A stretch of 64,000 nucleotides of DNA, taken from positions 1,116,001 through 1,180,000 of the forward strand of contig NZ_JACHJY010000001.1 in the NCBI RefSeq assembly GCF_014203895.1, given 5' to 3'. A program made the position numbers and the translations under genes. Position 1 is the first letter of the stretch, and every line of letters starts with the position of its first letter. Positions 25,239-33,173 of the stretch are shown here, one piece after another. This DNA is from Streptomyces nymphaeiformis. Lineage in GTDB: Bacteria > Actinomycetota > Actinomycetes > Streptomycetales > Streptomycetaceae. The notes under the pieces are model-generated. The model did no database searches, had not been told where the DNA came from, and was given only the letters and a program-made list of their open reading frames with translations.

Positions 25239-25956
25239 CGTCGAGGGGCGTCTCGATCCGGTCCCAGCCCCAGTACGCGGCCCAGCGCAGCACCCGGTGG
25301 GCGACGCCCGCGAGGACGCAGCCGCCGATCAGCACGGCGGCGAGGAGCCTGCCGCGCCGGCCGGGCACCGCGACCCCGGACGGCAGTTCCGCCTCCGGGG
25401 CGCCGGAGCGCAGCGCCCGCGCCGTGCACCAGCCGAGGAGGCCGAGGGCCAGCGCCGAACCCCCGTACTGCGCGTAGAGATAGACCGGGAACCCGGCGAC
25501 GATCTCGCCGAGCAGAGGGATCGCGCGGGTGCCCCAGCGGTCGAGGTGGGTGAAGGAGTCCCACACCACGTGGGTCGTGGCGCCGAGCATCGCCGAGAGG
25601 CAGAACCATCCGGCGAGCGCGGCCGGGTGCCGCTCCCGCCACGGGCGGCCCCGGACGAGCCCGTACACCCGGCCGCGCCACCGGGCGGGCAGCAGCGCGA
25701 CGAGCGGTTCGCGCACCGTCAGCCAGAGGGCCACGAGCGCGGCGGTGATCAGGACGTCGGCCGTGACGACCCCGACGGGGGAGTGGGTGACGTCCCCGAA
25801 GACCATCGCCCCCGGGAACGCGGTCGCGGCGAAGTAGGTCATGTCGGGCGAGAAGGACCCGGCGACGAGTGCGGACGCGACCAGCGGTCCGCGCGCGGTC
25901 CCGTCGCGGCGCAGGGCGGGCAGCACGGCGGCGGCGTGGCTCAGCGTGAACGGCAA
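25060..25956 (-). CDS. DUF4184 family membrane protein
   Basis: 298 residues with several hydrophobic helices. The N-terminus LPFTLSHAAAVLPALRR plus SALVAGSFSPDMTYF is the DUF4184 pattern, and a histidine-rich block THVVWDSFTH follows. The family is sometimes described as metal-dependent hydrolase-like membrane proteins; the function is unknown. The start appears to be TTG (25956) because it has GGGGGA seven bases upstream and begins exactly at the conserved PFTLSHA. Its 3' end runs 179 bp into the serine hydrolase gene on the opposite strand. Confidence 0.8.
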   Translation of the reverse strand: MPFTLSHAAAVLPALRRDGTARGPLVASALVAGSFSPDMTYFAATAFPGAMVFGDVTHSPVGVVTADVLITAALVALWLTVREPLVALLPARWRGRVYGLVRGRPWRERHPAALAGWFCLSAMLGATTHVVWDSFTHLDRWGTRAIPLLGEIVAGFPVYLYAQYGGSALALGLLGWCTARALRSGAPEAELPSGVAVPGRRGRLLAAVLIGGCVLAGVAHRVLRWAAYWGWDRIETPLDVIPTACFGAGAGLAVGLVLYGTGVRLLRSSRARTAPAAPVHRGLPDPAPRRERSRPGSR

Positions 25957-26197
25957 CGGGAGTTCCCCCAGGGCTCGGGTGGTGACGGCGGCCGGGGTGC
26001 GTGGCCGACCGGAGTGCAAGAGGGGCGGGACGCTCCGGTCGGTTCCCCGACTCACCTGGTCGGCAGGCGGCCAAGAGGTGACGAAACCGTGAAACACGGT
26101 CAGGGGCCGGTGTCCGGTGGTCCGGAGTTGGCATAGGGTCGCCTGAGGTCTCACGCGGGGAGCGTGGGACCGCGTCGATGGGGAGGGGACGACGGAT

Positions 26198-28006
26198 ATG
26201 GCAGCGCACATCGGCCGCCGACTGCGCAGGGGAGCCACCAGTGGTGCGGTGGTGGCCGCGGCGGTCGCGGCGCTCGCCGCCTCACAGGCGCCGGAGGCGA
26301 CCACTCCGGCCGCGGACAACACCGGCGGGGACCAGGCCGTCGGCGCCGGTGACTCGGCCTCGCCGTCCCCGGACGGCTCGGTGACGGGCAATTCCCCGTA
26401 CTACACGGACCTGCCGCCGCTGAACACGCCCAACAAGCCCGGGGTGAGCACCAATCTGCCGGTGATCACCGGCCCCGCCGAGGCCGGCATACCCGCGTCC
26501 GTCTACGCCGCCTACAAGCGCGCCGAGCTGTCGATACGCTCGACCGACCCCGGCTGCAACCTGCCGTGGCAGGTGCTCGCCGGCATCGGCAAGGTGGAGT
26601 CCGGGCAGGCGCGCGGCGGCCGGGTCGACGCCAACGGCACCGCGTCCCCGCCGATCCTCGGGCCCGTGCTCGACGGCGTCGGCTTCGCCAAGATCACCGA
26701 CACCGACGGCGGCGCCTTCGACGGCGACAAGGTCCACGACCGGGCCGTCGGCCCGATGCAGTTCATCCCGTCCACCTGGGCCACCTGGGGCCAGGACGCC
26801 AACAGCGACGGGAAGAAGGACCCGAACAACATCTACGACGCGGCGCAGGCCGCCGGCCTCTACCTCTGCGCGAACGACCGCAACCTCGCGCTCCAGGCCG
26901 ACCTCGACCAGGCGATCCTCAGCTACAACCACTCCAGGGAGTACCTGAACACGGTCATGTCCTGGGTCGCCTTCTACCAGCGCGGCACCCACCAGGTCCC
27001 GGACGGCACGGGCGTGCTGCCGGGCTCGCGCAGCGACGGCGGCAACAGGGGCAACGGCCTCCACCCGGCCACCCCGCTCCCGACGACCCCCACGACTCCG
27101 TCGCCGACCCCGGTCGCGCCGAAGCCGAAGCCCTCGGAGAGCCGCCCCGTCACGCCCAAGCCGCCGACCGTCCCCGAGAAGCCCCCGGTCACCCCGCCGG
27201 TGACGCCGCCCACCCTTCCGCCGGCGGCCCGGGTCGCACGGCTCGCGATCGTGGCCAACGAGGAGCTGACCACGACCACCGGCAACGCCTTCGCGGGATC
27301 CCCGCGGGTCGCGGCGCTCGACGCCTCGGGCAAGCCGGTCTCCGGCGTGAGCGTCCGCTTCGAGATCTTCGGCACCACCGACACCCGCTTCGCCGGCGGC
27401 GGGACCACCGCCACCGTCACCACGGGCTCGACCGGCCTCGCCGCCTCGCCCGTCCTCCGGGCCGGCGAGAAGACGGGCTCCTTCACCGTGAAGGCCACCG
27501 TCGTGGGCCGCACCCTGGACGCGGCCAAGTTCGCCGCGACCGTCACGGCGCGCACGGCGGACACCCTCGCGCGGGTCGCCGGCGACCCGCTGACGGCCGC
27601 GACCGGCACCTCCTTCGCCCAGGAGATCCAGGTGAAGGCCACCGACAAGGGCGCCCTCGCCCCCGGCGTGACCGTCACCGCGGTGATCGTCACCTCGAAG
27701 ACGGACCCCAAGGAGAGCACCGCGGGCCCGTCCTTCAAGACCTCGGACGGCACCACGGTCCGTACCGTCACCCTGAAGACCGGGGCGGACGGACTGCTCA
27801 CCTTCGCCTCCGGCGACCTCCTCGCGGGAGCCGAGGCGGGCACGTACTACCTTCAGCTGACCGCGCCGGGCGGCGGCACGACCTTCATCGACCTGACGGT
27901 CACCGCGCCCGCGACGACGGACCCGCAGCCGACCCCGGAGCCGACGCCCTCCGGCAGCGGCACGCCCGAGGCCACCCCCTCGCCCAGCACCTCCCCTTCG
28001 GCCTGA
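26198..28006 (+). CDS. Secreted lytic transglycosylase with Ig-like C-terminal repeats
   Basis: 602-residue exported cell-wall enzyme. A basic N-terminus and Ala-rich helix form the signal (about residues 1-30). Residues about 95-265 are an SLT/MltB-type transglycosylase domain: the catalytic Glu is in GKVESGQ, with AVGPMQFIPSTWATWG and the DAAQAAGLYLC helix. A Pro/Thr-rich linker (about 288-345) leads to two Ig-like beta domains (RVARLAIVANEELTTTTGNAF and DTLARVAGDPLTAATG openings), then a Ser/Pro/Thr tail. Binding domains of this kind suggest attachment to wall polymers. GGGAGGGG nine bases upstream fixes ATG 26198. Confidence 0.88.
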   Translation: MAAHIGRRLRRGATSGAVVAAAVAALAASQAPEATTPAADNTGGDQAVGAGDSASPSPDGSVTGNSPYYTDLPPLNTPNKPGVSTNLPVITGPAEAGIPASVYAAYKRAELSIRSTDPGCNLPWQVLAGIGKVESGQARGGRVDANGTASPPILGPVLDGVGFAKITDTDGGAFDGDKVHDRAVGPMQFIPSTWATWGQDANSDGKKDPNNIYDAAQAAGLYLCANDRNLALQADLDQAILSYNHSREYLNTVMSWVAFYQRGTHQVPDGTGVLPGSRSDGGNRGNGLHPATPLPTTPTTPSPTPVAPKPKPSESRPVTPKPPTVPEKPPVTPPVTPPTLPPAARVARLAIVANEELTTTTGNAFAGSPRVAALDASGKPVSGVSVRFEIFGTTDTRFAGGGTTATVTTGSTGLAASPVLRAGEKTGSFTVKATVVGRTLDAAKFAATVTARTADTLARVAGDPLTAATGTSFAQEIQVKATDKGALAPGVTVTAVIVTSKTDPKESTAGPSFKTSDGTTVRTVTLKTGADGLLTFASGDLLAGAEAGTYYLQLTAPGGGTTFIDLTVTAPATTDPQPTPEPTPSGSGTPEATPSPSTSPSA

Positions 28007-28052
28007 CGGTCAGGGCCTCCGCGCCCCGCCCTTCCGCGCCGCGATCCTCCGC

Positions 28053-28087
28053 GCCGTCCCCTCGCCCGCACCGGGCGGGGGGACGGC
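28053..28087 (+). terminator. Terminator after the transglycosylase gene
   Basis: Arms GCCGTCCCCTCGCCC and GGGCGGGGGGACGGC form a 15-bp stem with one T-G wobble and a 5-base GCACC loop, 46 bp after the stop. Confidence 0.75.
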
Positions 28088-28113
28088 GCTTCGCGTTACC
28101 CGGGTGCAACGTG

Positions 28114-28142
28114 TTCTCATCTCGCGGCCGCGTTGCTACGGT
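28114..28142 (+). promoter_or_regulatory. Candidate promoter for the small protein/DUF3068 pair
   Basis: TTCTCA (28114-28119) and TACGGT (28137-28142) are spaced 17 bp apart, and would start transcription near 28149, about 40 bp before the ATG. It sits directly after a terminator, as expected for a new unit. The -35 match is only moderate. Confidence 0.4.
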
Positions 28143-28187
28143 GCCCCCGCCCTGACGACCTATCAGATCGCACCCGGGAGGCCGACC

Positions 28188-28328
28188 ATGCGCGCCCTCG
28201 TCGCCGCCGCCATCGGACTCGCCCCAGTCCTCCTCTTCGTCCTGCTCCTCTCCGTGGTCGATCTGCCGCCGGAAGGCCCCACCTCGCCCAAGCCCCTCCT
28301 GACCGCCGATCCCGGCGTCAAGAAGTAG
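28188..28328 (+). CDS. 46-residue single-pass membrane protein (SPW_0924-like)
   Basis: A very short gene with ATG 28188 preceded by GGGAGG. The product has one hydrophobic helix (about residues 5-26, AAAIGLAPVLLFVLLLSVV) and a Pro-rich tail ending SPKPLLTADPGVKK. It resembles the small Streptomyces proteins annotated as the SPW_0924 family, from memory rather than a search. The DUF3068 gene starts 10 bp downstream, so the two are almost surely cotranscribed and may form a membrane complex. Function unknown. Confidence 0.75.
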   Translation: MRALVAAAIGLAPVLLFVLLLSVVDLPPEGPTSPKPLLTADPGVKK

Positions 28329-28338
28329 GGGGCCGACC

Positions 28339-29334
28339 GTGCGCCGCCGAGCCAGTCTCGTCCTGCTCGCCCTCGCCGTCTTCTGCGCCGCGATGGCCCC
28401 GACCCTGCGCTGGTACGCCTTTCCGCGCCTGGCGAAGATCCCGGCCAACCAGTACCAGGAGACCGTCCTGGAGGCGCGGCCCGCGACCCTCCTCAACTAC
28501 TCCACGCTCAAGGCCGAGAAGGTCGACAAGATCACGATCATCCAGACCCTCAAGGGCAACGTGGAGGAGTCGCGGCGCATCGAACGCGACGCCGGCCGCG
28601 ACGTCGTCGTCTGGGACGCCCTCGCCTACGTCACCGGGCCCGACGGCAAGATGGTCTCCAAGGTCCCGGAGCGGTACGTCTTCGACGCCCACACCCAGGA
28701 CCCTGTCCACGCCACCGGCGAATCGGTCGACGGCGATCCGGTCCGGCGCGAGGGCATCGAGTTCAAGTTCCCCTTCCTGACCGAGAAGCGCGACTACCAG
28801 TACTTCGACGCCCAGACCCGCACCGCCGCCCCCATCCACTACAAGGGCACCCGCACCTTCCGCGGCATGGAGGTCTACTACTTCGAGCAGACCATCCCCT
28901 GGACCAAGGTCCCCATGCCCAAGGCCATGCCGGTCAAGGGCATCACCCCGAAGATCCTCGCCGACTCCGGCCTCACCCGCTGGTACACGACCAAGCGGAT
29001 GTTCTGGATCGAGCCGGTCACCGGGGCCCCCGTCAACGGCGAGGAGATCCACAAGGAGGAGCTCCGCAACGCCAAGAAGCTGATGGGACAGGACACCCTC
29101 ACCGTCTTCGCGGGGCACGTGAAGATGCGCGAGGACTACCTCGAGAGCGTCGGCGCGATGGTCTCCTCCAACCGCCTGATGGTCCTCATGCTCGTCTCCT
29201 ACGTCCCGTGGACCCTCACCTTCCTGGCACTGGCCCTCCTCGCCCTCTCCCTCTGGCTGGAGGCCCGCTCGCGGCGCCCCGAGCCCGAGCCGCCCGCCGC
29301 CCCGGCCCCGATCCCGGTCAGCGCTCCCCTCTGA
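28339..29334 (+). CDS. DUF3068 family membrane-anchored protein
   Basis: 331 residues. An N-terminal hydrophobic segment (SLVLLALAVFCAAMAPTLRW) and a C-terminal helix (about residues 277-308) flank an extracellular domain with the DUF3068 pattern: LLNYSTL, DALAYVTG, YFDAQTRTAAPIHYKG and RMFWIEPVTGAPVNGEE. Some DUF3068 proteins have been grouped with porin PorA-like sequences, but the role in Streptomyces is unknown. GTG 28339 has GGGGGCC upstream and follows the small membrane protein gene by 10 bp. Its last 17 bp overlap the 3' end of the convergent helicase gene. Confidence 0.87.
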   Translation: MRRRASLVLLALAVFCAAMAPTLRWYAFPRLAKIPANQYQETVLEARPATLLNYSTLKAEKVDKITIIQTLKGNVEESRRIERDAGRDVVVWDALAYVTGPDGKMVSKVPERYVFDAHTQDPVHATGESVDGDPVRREGIEFKFPFLTEKRDYQYFDAQTRTAAPIHYKGTRTFRGMEVYYFEQTIPWTKVPMPKAMPVKGITPKILADSGLTRWYTTKRMFWIEPVTGAPVNGEEIHKEELRNAKKLMGQDTLTVFAGHVKMREDYLESVGAMVSSNRLMVLMLVSYVPWTLTFLALALLALSLWLEARSRRPEPEPPAAPAPIPVSAPL

Positions 29335-31906
29335 GCCGCGCGCTGGTGTGCCGGGTCGGCACCGCGGCCGACGGATCCTCCGGCCACGGGTGCTTCGGGT
29401 ACCGCCCGCGCAGCTCCGCCCGCACCGCCCGGTAGCCCTCCCGCCAGAACGACGCCAGGTCGGCCGTCACCGCGGCCGGTCGGCCGGCGGGGGAGAGGAG
29501 GTGGACGAGCACCGGGACCCCGGCCACCCGGGGCGTCTCGGCCAGCCCGAACATCTCCTGGAGCTTCACCGCGAGCACCGGCCGCTCACCCCCGTACTCC
29601 ACCCGTATCCGCGAACCGCTCGGAACCTCGATCCGCTCCGGCGCCAGCTCGTCGAGGCGCACCGCCTCGCCCGACGCCCACGGCAGCAGCCGCCGCAACG
29701 CCTCCCCGGCGTCGATCCGCCCCAGATCGGCCCGGCGCGACGCCCGGGACAGCTCCGGCTCCAGCCACTCCTCGGCCCGGTCGACCAGCGTCCCCTCCGA
29801 CACGTCCGGCCAGGGCTCGCCCAGCTCGCGGTGGAGGAAGGCGAGCCGCTCGCGCAGCTCCCCGGCCTCCTTGCGCCACCGCAGCAGACCGAGCCCCTCG
29901 CGCCGCAGGCCGTCGAGAAGGGCCTCCCGCACGAGAGCCGACTCGGCCCCCGCACCCAGCGGGCGGACCGTCAGCTCGACCGCCCCCAGCCTGTCCACGG
30001 ACCGCGCGACCACGTCCCCGTCCTCCCAGCGCACCTCCTCGCCGGTGCTCCGCAGATGCCCCGCCGCCCGCCGCGCCATCTCCTCGTCCACCACGGCCGC
30101 GAGCCGCACCCGCGCCGTGGCGTCCCGCGCGGTACGGTCCGCCACCGCCACGGCGAGCCACGGACTGGACCGCAGCCGCGACCCCTCGGCCAGCCGCGCC
30201 CCGCTCCCCGACACCATCAGATACCCACCCTGCTCCCGAGCCCTGGCCACCCGCTCGGGAAACGCCAGCGCGGTCACAAGCCCGGCCACGGCATCGTCGC
30301 CGCCCGCGGGCCCGCTCCCGGCCCTGGTCGCGGACCCGGCCCCGCCCCCGGCACCTGCCGCCGTGCCCGCGCCCACCACCTCCCCCGCCGACCGCTCCAG
30401 CCGCCGGGCCTCCGTCTTCCAGCGGGCGCCGTACCCGTCGGCGCCCTGGCGGGCCGTGCGCCAGGCCGCCGCCAGATCGTCGCCGTAGTCGCGCGGCGGC
30501 TCCTCGCTGAGCAGGGCCACCACCTCCGCCGCCCGACGCGCCCCGACCTCGGGCGCACCGTCCAGGAGCGCGCGCCCCAGCCGGGGGTGCAGCCCGAGCC
30601 GGGACATCCGTACCCCCCGCTCCGTGGCCCGGCCGTCCCCGTCCACCGCACCGATCGACCCGAGCACCGCGCGCGCCGCCGCCATCGCCCCGGCCGGCGG
30701 CGGGTCGAGCAGCGCGAGCCCCTCCGCCGTCGGGTCGCCCCAGCAGGCGGCCCGCAGCGCGAAGTCCGCCAGGTCGGCGATCCTGATCTCAGGCGAGGGG
30801 AACCGCGCCCGGCTGCCGTCCTCCGCCTCGGACCAGCAGCGGTAGACCACGCCGGGCTCCTCACGGCCCGAGCGTCCCGCCCGCTGGGTCGCCGCCGCGG
30901 TCGACACCGGCACCGTCGCGAGGGAGCCGAGACCCCGGGCATGGTCCGTGCGGGGCTCCCGGGCGAGCCCCGAGTCCACCACGATCCGCACCCCCGGAAC
31001 CGTCAGGCTCGACTCCGCCACCGACGTCGACAGCACCACCCGCCTCCGCCCGTCCGGCCCCGCACCCCGCAGCACCGCGTCCTGCACGGCGGCGGGAGCC
31101 CGACCGTGCAGCTGGAGCACCTCCGCGTCGACGCCGTCGAGCAGCCCCGCCGTCCGCGCGATCTCCCCCGTCCCCGGCAGGAAACAGAGGACGTCGCCCC
31201 GGTGCCGCTCCAGCGCGAGCCGGACCGTCGACGCCACGTGCCGCAGCAGGGCCGGGTCCACCCAGGTGCCGTGCGCGGGCCTGATCCCGGCCGGTGGCGC
31301 GGCGAACCTCACCGCGTACCCATGGCCCTCGCCCTTGCTCCACACGATCGGCGCGGGCCCGCCGCCGTCCAGCACCGTGAGCAGCTCCGCCCACGCCTCG
31401 GCGTCGCTCGTCGCGGAGGCCGCGATCAGTTTCAGCTCCGGCCGCAGCGTCGCCCGGACGTCCACCAGGAAGGCCATGGCCGTGTCGGCGTCGAGATGCC
31501 GCTCATGGCACTCGTCGAGCAGCACCACGTCCACGCCCGCCAGCTCCGGGTCGCGCTGGAGCCGCTGGAGCAGGATGCCCGTGGTCACCACCTCGACCCG
31601 CGTCGCGGCACCGGTCCGCCGCTCGCCGCGCACCGAGAAGCCGACCGCGCCGCCGACCTCCTCGCCGAGCAGCCAGGCCATCCGCCGGGCCGCCGCCCGC
31701 ACCGCCATCCTCCGCGGCTCGGCCACCAGCACCCGCCGCGCCGGCCCGTCCCCTATGAGCCCCGCCAGCGCCAGCGGCACCAGCGTCGTCTTGCCGGTGC
31801 CGGGAGGGGCGGACAGCACCGCCGTGCCGCGCTCCGCGAGCGCGGCGAGCAGCTCGGGGACGGCATGGCGGACGGGGAGACGGTCGAGAGCGTCGTTTCG
31901 GATCAC
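29318..31906 (-). CDS. hrpB: HrpB-type ATP-dependent helicase
   Basis: 862-residue DEAH-family RNA-type helicase. Walker A is APPGTGKT at residues 33-40, the DECH box at 131-134 and motif III SATS; the C-terminal helicase lobe has TSVAESSLTVPG and QRAGRSGR, then the HA2/HrpB C-terminal domains to the end. A Gly/Ala-rich low-complexity insert sits between the HA2-like region and the C-terminal domain (VGAGTAAGAGGG). GTG 31906 begins just before the family's usual start; no clear Shine-Dalgarno. The substrate of bacterial HrpB is uncertain (RNA processing or mRNA metabolism). The 3' end overlaps the DUF3068 gene by 17 bp. Confidence 0.92.
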   Translation of the reverse strand: MIRNDALDRLPVRHAVPELLAALAERGTAVLSAPPGTGKTTLVPLALAGLIGDGPARRVLVAEPRRMAVRAAARRMAWLLGEEVGGAVGFSVRGERRTGAATRVEVVTTGILLQRLQRDPELAGVDVVLLDECHERHLDADTAMAFLVDVRATLRPELKLIAASATSDAEAWAELLTVLDGGGPAPIVWSKGEGHGYAVRFAAPPAGIRPAHGTWVDPALLRHVASTVRLALERHRGDVLCFLPGTGEIARTAGLLDGVDAEVLQLHGRAPAAVQDAVLRGAGPDGRRRVVLSTSVAESSLTVPGVRIVVDSGLAREPRTDHARGLGSLATVPVSTAAATQRAGRSGREEPGVVYRCWSEAEDGSRARFPSPEIRIADLADFALRAACWGDPTAEGLALLDPPPAGAMAAARAVLGSIGAVDGDGRATERGVRMSRLGLHPRLGRALLDGAPEVGARRAAEVVALLSEEPPRDYGDDLAAAWRTARQGADGYGARWKTEARRLERSAGEVVGAGTAAGAGGGAGSATRAGSGPAGGDDAVAGLVTALAFPERVARAREQGGYLMVSGSGARLAEGSRLRSSPWLAVAVADRTARDATARVRLAAVVDEEMARRAAGHLRSTGEEVRWEDGDVVARSVDRLGAVELTVRPLGAGAESALVREALLDGLRREGLGLLRWRKEAGELRERLAFLHRELGEPWPDVSEGTLVDRAEEWLEPELSRASRRADLGRIDAGEALRRLLPWASGEAVRLDELAPERIEVPSGSRIRVEYGGERPVLAVKLQEMFGLAETPRVAGVPVLVHLLSPAGRPAAVTADLASFWREGYRAVRAELRGRYPKHPWPEDPSAAVPTRHTSARLRGER

Positions 31907-31930
31907 GCACTCAGTCTCGTACGCGCGAAG

Positions 31931-31963
31931 AAAAAGGAGGGCCCCGTCATCCACAGGGCCCTC
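31931..31963 (-). terminator. Intrinsic terminator with U tract after the methyltransferase gene
   Basis: On the minus strand GAGGGCCC and GGGCCCTC pair around an 11-base loop, and the sequence continues CTTTTTC. This gives a true run of U, unusual in Streptomyces. It lies 24 bp beyond the methyltransferase stop and 25 bp before the helicase start. Confidence 0.8.
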
Positions 31964-31987
31964 TGTAAGTAGGACAAGCGAGCGGTG

Positions 31988-32827
31988 CTAGCCGTCCCGC
32001 TCGCAGACGAAGATCGCCGTTCCCGGGATCAGGTTCCCCCGCAGCGGGGACCAGCCGCCCCACTCCTGGCCGTTCCAGGCCGGCCACTCCGGCTCGACCA
32101 GGTCCACGAGCCGGAAGCCGCCGGCCACCACGTCCCGCACCCGGTCCCCGAGGGTCCGGTGGTGCTCCACGTACACCGCCCGCCCCTGTTCGTCCTGCTC
32201 GACGTACGGCGTGCGGTCGAAGTAGGAGGCGGCGACCGAGAGGCCCTCGGGACCCGGCTCGTCCGGGAACGCCCAGCGGATCGGGTGCGTCACCGAGAAC
32301 ACCCAGCGGCCGCCCGGCCGCAGCACCCGGCGCACCTCGCGGAACACCCGCACCGGGTCGGCGACGAACGGCACCGCGCCGTACGCCGAGCACGCCACGT
32401 CGAAGGAGCCGTCCCGGAAGGGCAGGGCCCCCGCGTCCGCCTCCACCAGCGGCACCTCCCCGCCGATCCGGAGCGCGTGCTGTAGCTGCCGGTGCGAGAG
32501 GTCGAGGGCCACCGGCCGCGCCCCCTGGGCCGCCAGCCACCGCGAGCACTGTGCCGCGCCCGCGCCGATCTCCAGGACGTCGAGGCCCTTCAGCGAGGCG
32601 GCCGGCCCGAGGAGTCCGGCCTCCGCCTCGTCGAGCCCCTCGGGACCCCACACGAACCGGTCGTCGCCCAGGAAGGAGCCGTGCTCGCTCTGGTACTCGT
32701 CGGCGTTCCGGTCCCACCAGCCGCGGCTCGCCCGGCTGCTCTCCGCTTCCCCCGCGTCACGCCGGGTCGCCTCGGCCCCGTCATCGTCCCCGTCGACCGC
32801 GTCTTCGTGTCCGTACTCTTGGTTCAT
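31988..32827 (-). CDS. Class I SAM-dependent methyltransferase
   Basis: 279 residues. Motif I is LDVLEIGAGAAQ (about residues 82-93), followed by the acidic ribose-binding strand VALDLS, motif II/III region DGSFDVACSAYGAVPFV, and the post-motif LRPGGRWVFSVTHP. The N-terminal 35 residues are acidic and low-complexity (DAVDGDDDGAEA). The substrate is unknown; the THP/HHRT histidines are typical of small-molecule methyltransferases. It is divergent from rpsA and is ended by an intrinsic terminator. Confidence 0.9.
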   Translation of the reverse strand: MNQEYGHEDAVDGDDDGAEATRRDAGEAESSRASRGWWDRNADEYQSEHGSFLGDDRFVWGPEGLDEAEAGLLGPAASLKGLDVLEIGAGAAQCSRWLAAQGARPVALDLSHRQLQHALRIGGEVPLVEADAGALPFRDGSFDVACSAYGAVPFVADPVRVFREVRRVLRPGGRWVFSVTHPIRWAFPDEPGPEGLSVAASYFDRTPYVEQDEQGRAVYVEHHRTLGDRVRDVVAGGFRLVDLVEPEWPAWNGQEWGGWSPLRGNLIPGTAIFVCERDG

Positions 32828-32948
32828 CTCGCCCGCCGATGTAGTTTGCGCTCAGTGCCGGCGTGCGGCGGACCCCCGCCGTGGTGGCGCAAGAGGCATG
32901 ACTGGTGCCGGAATTGCTCAGATCTGCCCCGGGTGCGCGCTTCGCGCA

Positions 32949-32977
32949 TTGACCCTGTCCGGCCGCCCCCGTATGCT
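32949..32977 (+). promoter_or_regulatory. Strong housekeeping promoter of rpsA
   Basis: TTGACC, a 17-bp spacer, and TATGCT: a near-consensus HrdB-type promoter, the best in the window. It predicts a transcript starting near 32984, giving a leader of about 190 nt before the rpsA ATG. Confidence 0.85.
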
Positions 32978-32983
32978 AAAGGT

Positions 32984-33173
32984 TGCGCTGCGGGCCTGCG
33001 CGCCTCAGACGGAGCAGGCCGCGCTCGTACCTGTTGTATGTCCCCTCGGTTTTCGAGGTTCCCTGCCGTTCGCGGAAGGGTGCTTCATTGGCTGTCCGGC
33101 TTCTTGGTGCGATACGGGCTCTCGGCGTAGCAGTACCTACGACTTTCTGTCCGTAACCGGAGCCCTTTCCCAC
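32984..33173 (+). other. Long structured 5' leader of rpsA
   Basis: The leader opens with a hairpin GCGGgCCTGC/GCAGGCCGC (32990-33022, one bulged G) and has a second, CCTCG/CGAGG with a GTTTT loop... centred near 33051. The Shine-Dalgarno candidate GGAG (about 33160) is 11 bases from the ATG. S1 regulates its own translation in E. coli, so a leader of this size may hold a comparable element, but I cannot show S1 binding. Together with 32828-32948 this accounts for the 346 bp without a gene. Confidence 0.5.

Noticed and set aside
25957..26197. Cyclic-di-AMP (ydaO) riboswitch before the cell-wall transglycosylase
   Set aside because: Conserved ydaO core segments are not visible in the leader.
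33080..33130. Short GTG open frame in the rpsA leader (16 codons)
   Set aside because: The only ribosome-like sequence is adjacent to the GTG, too close to work; no sign of conservation from a single sequence.
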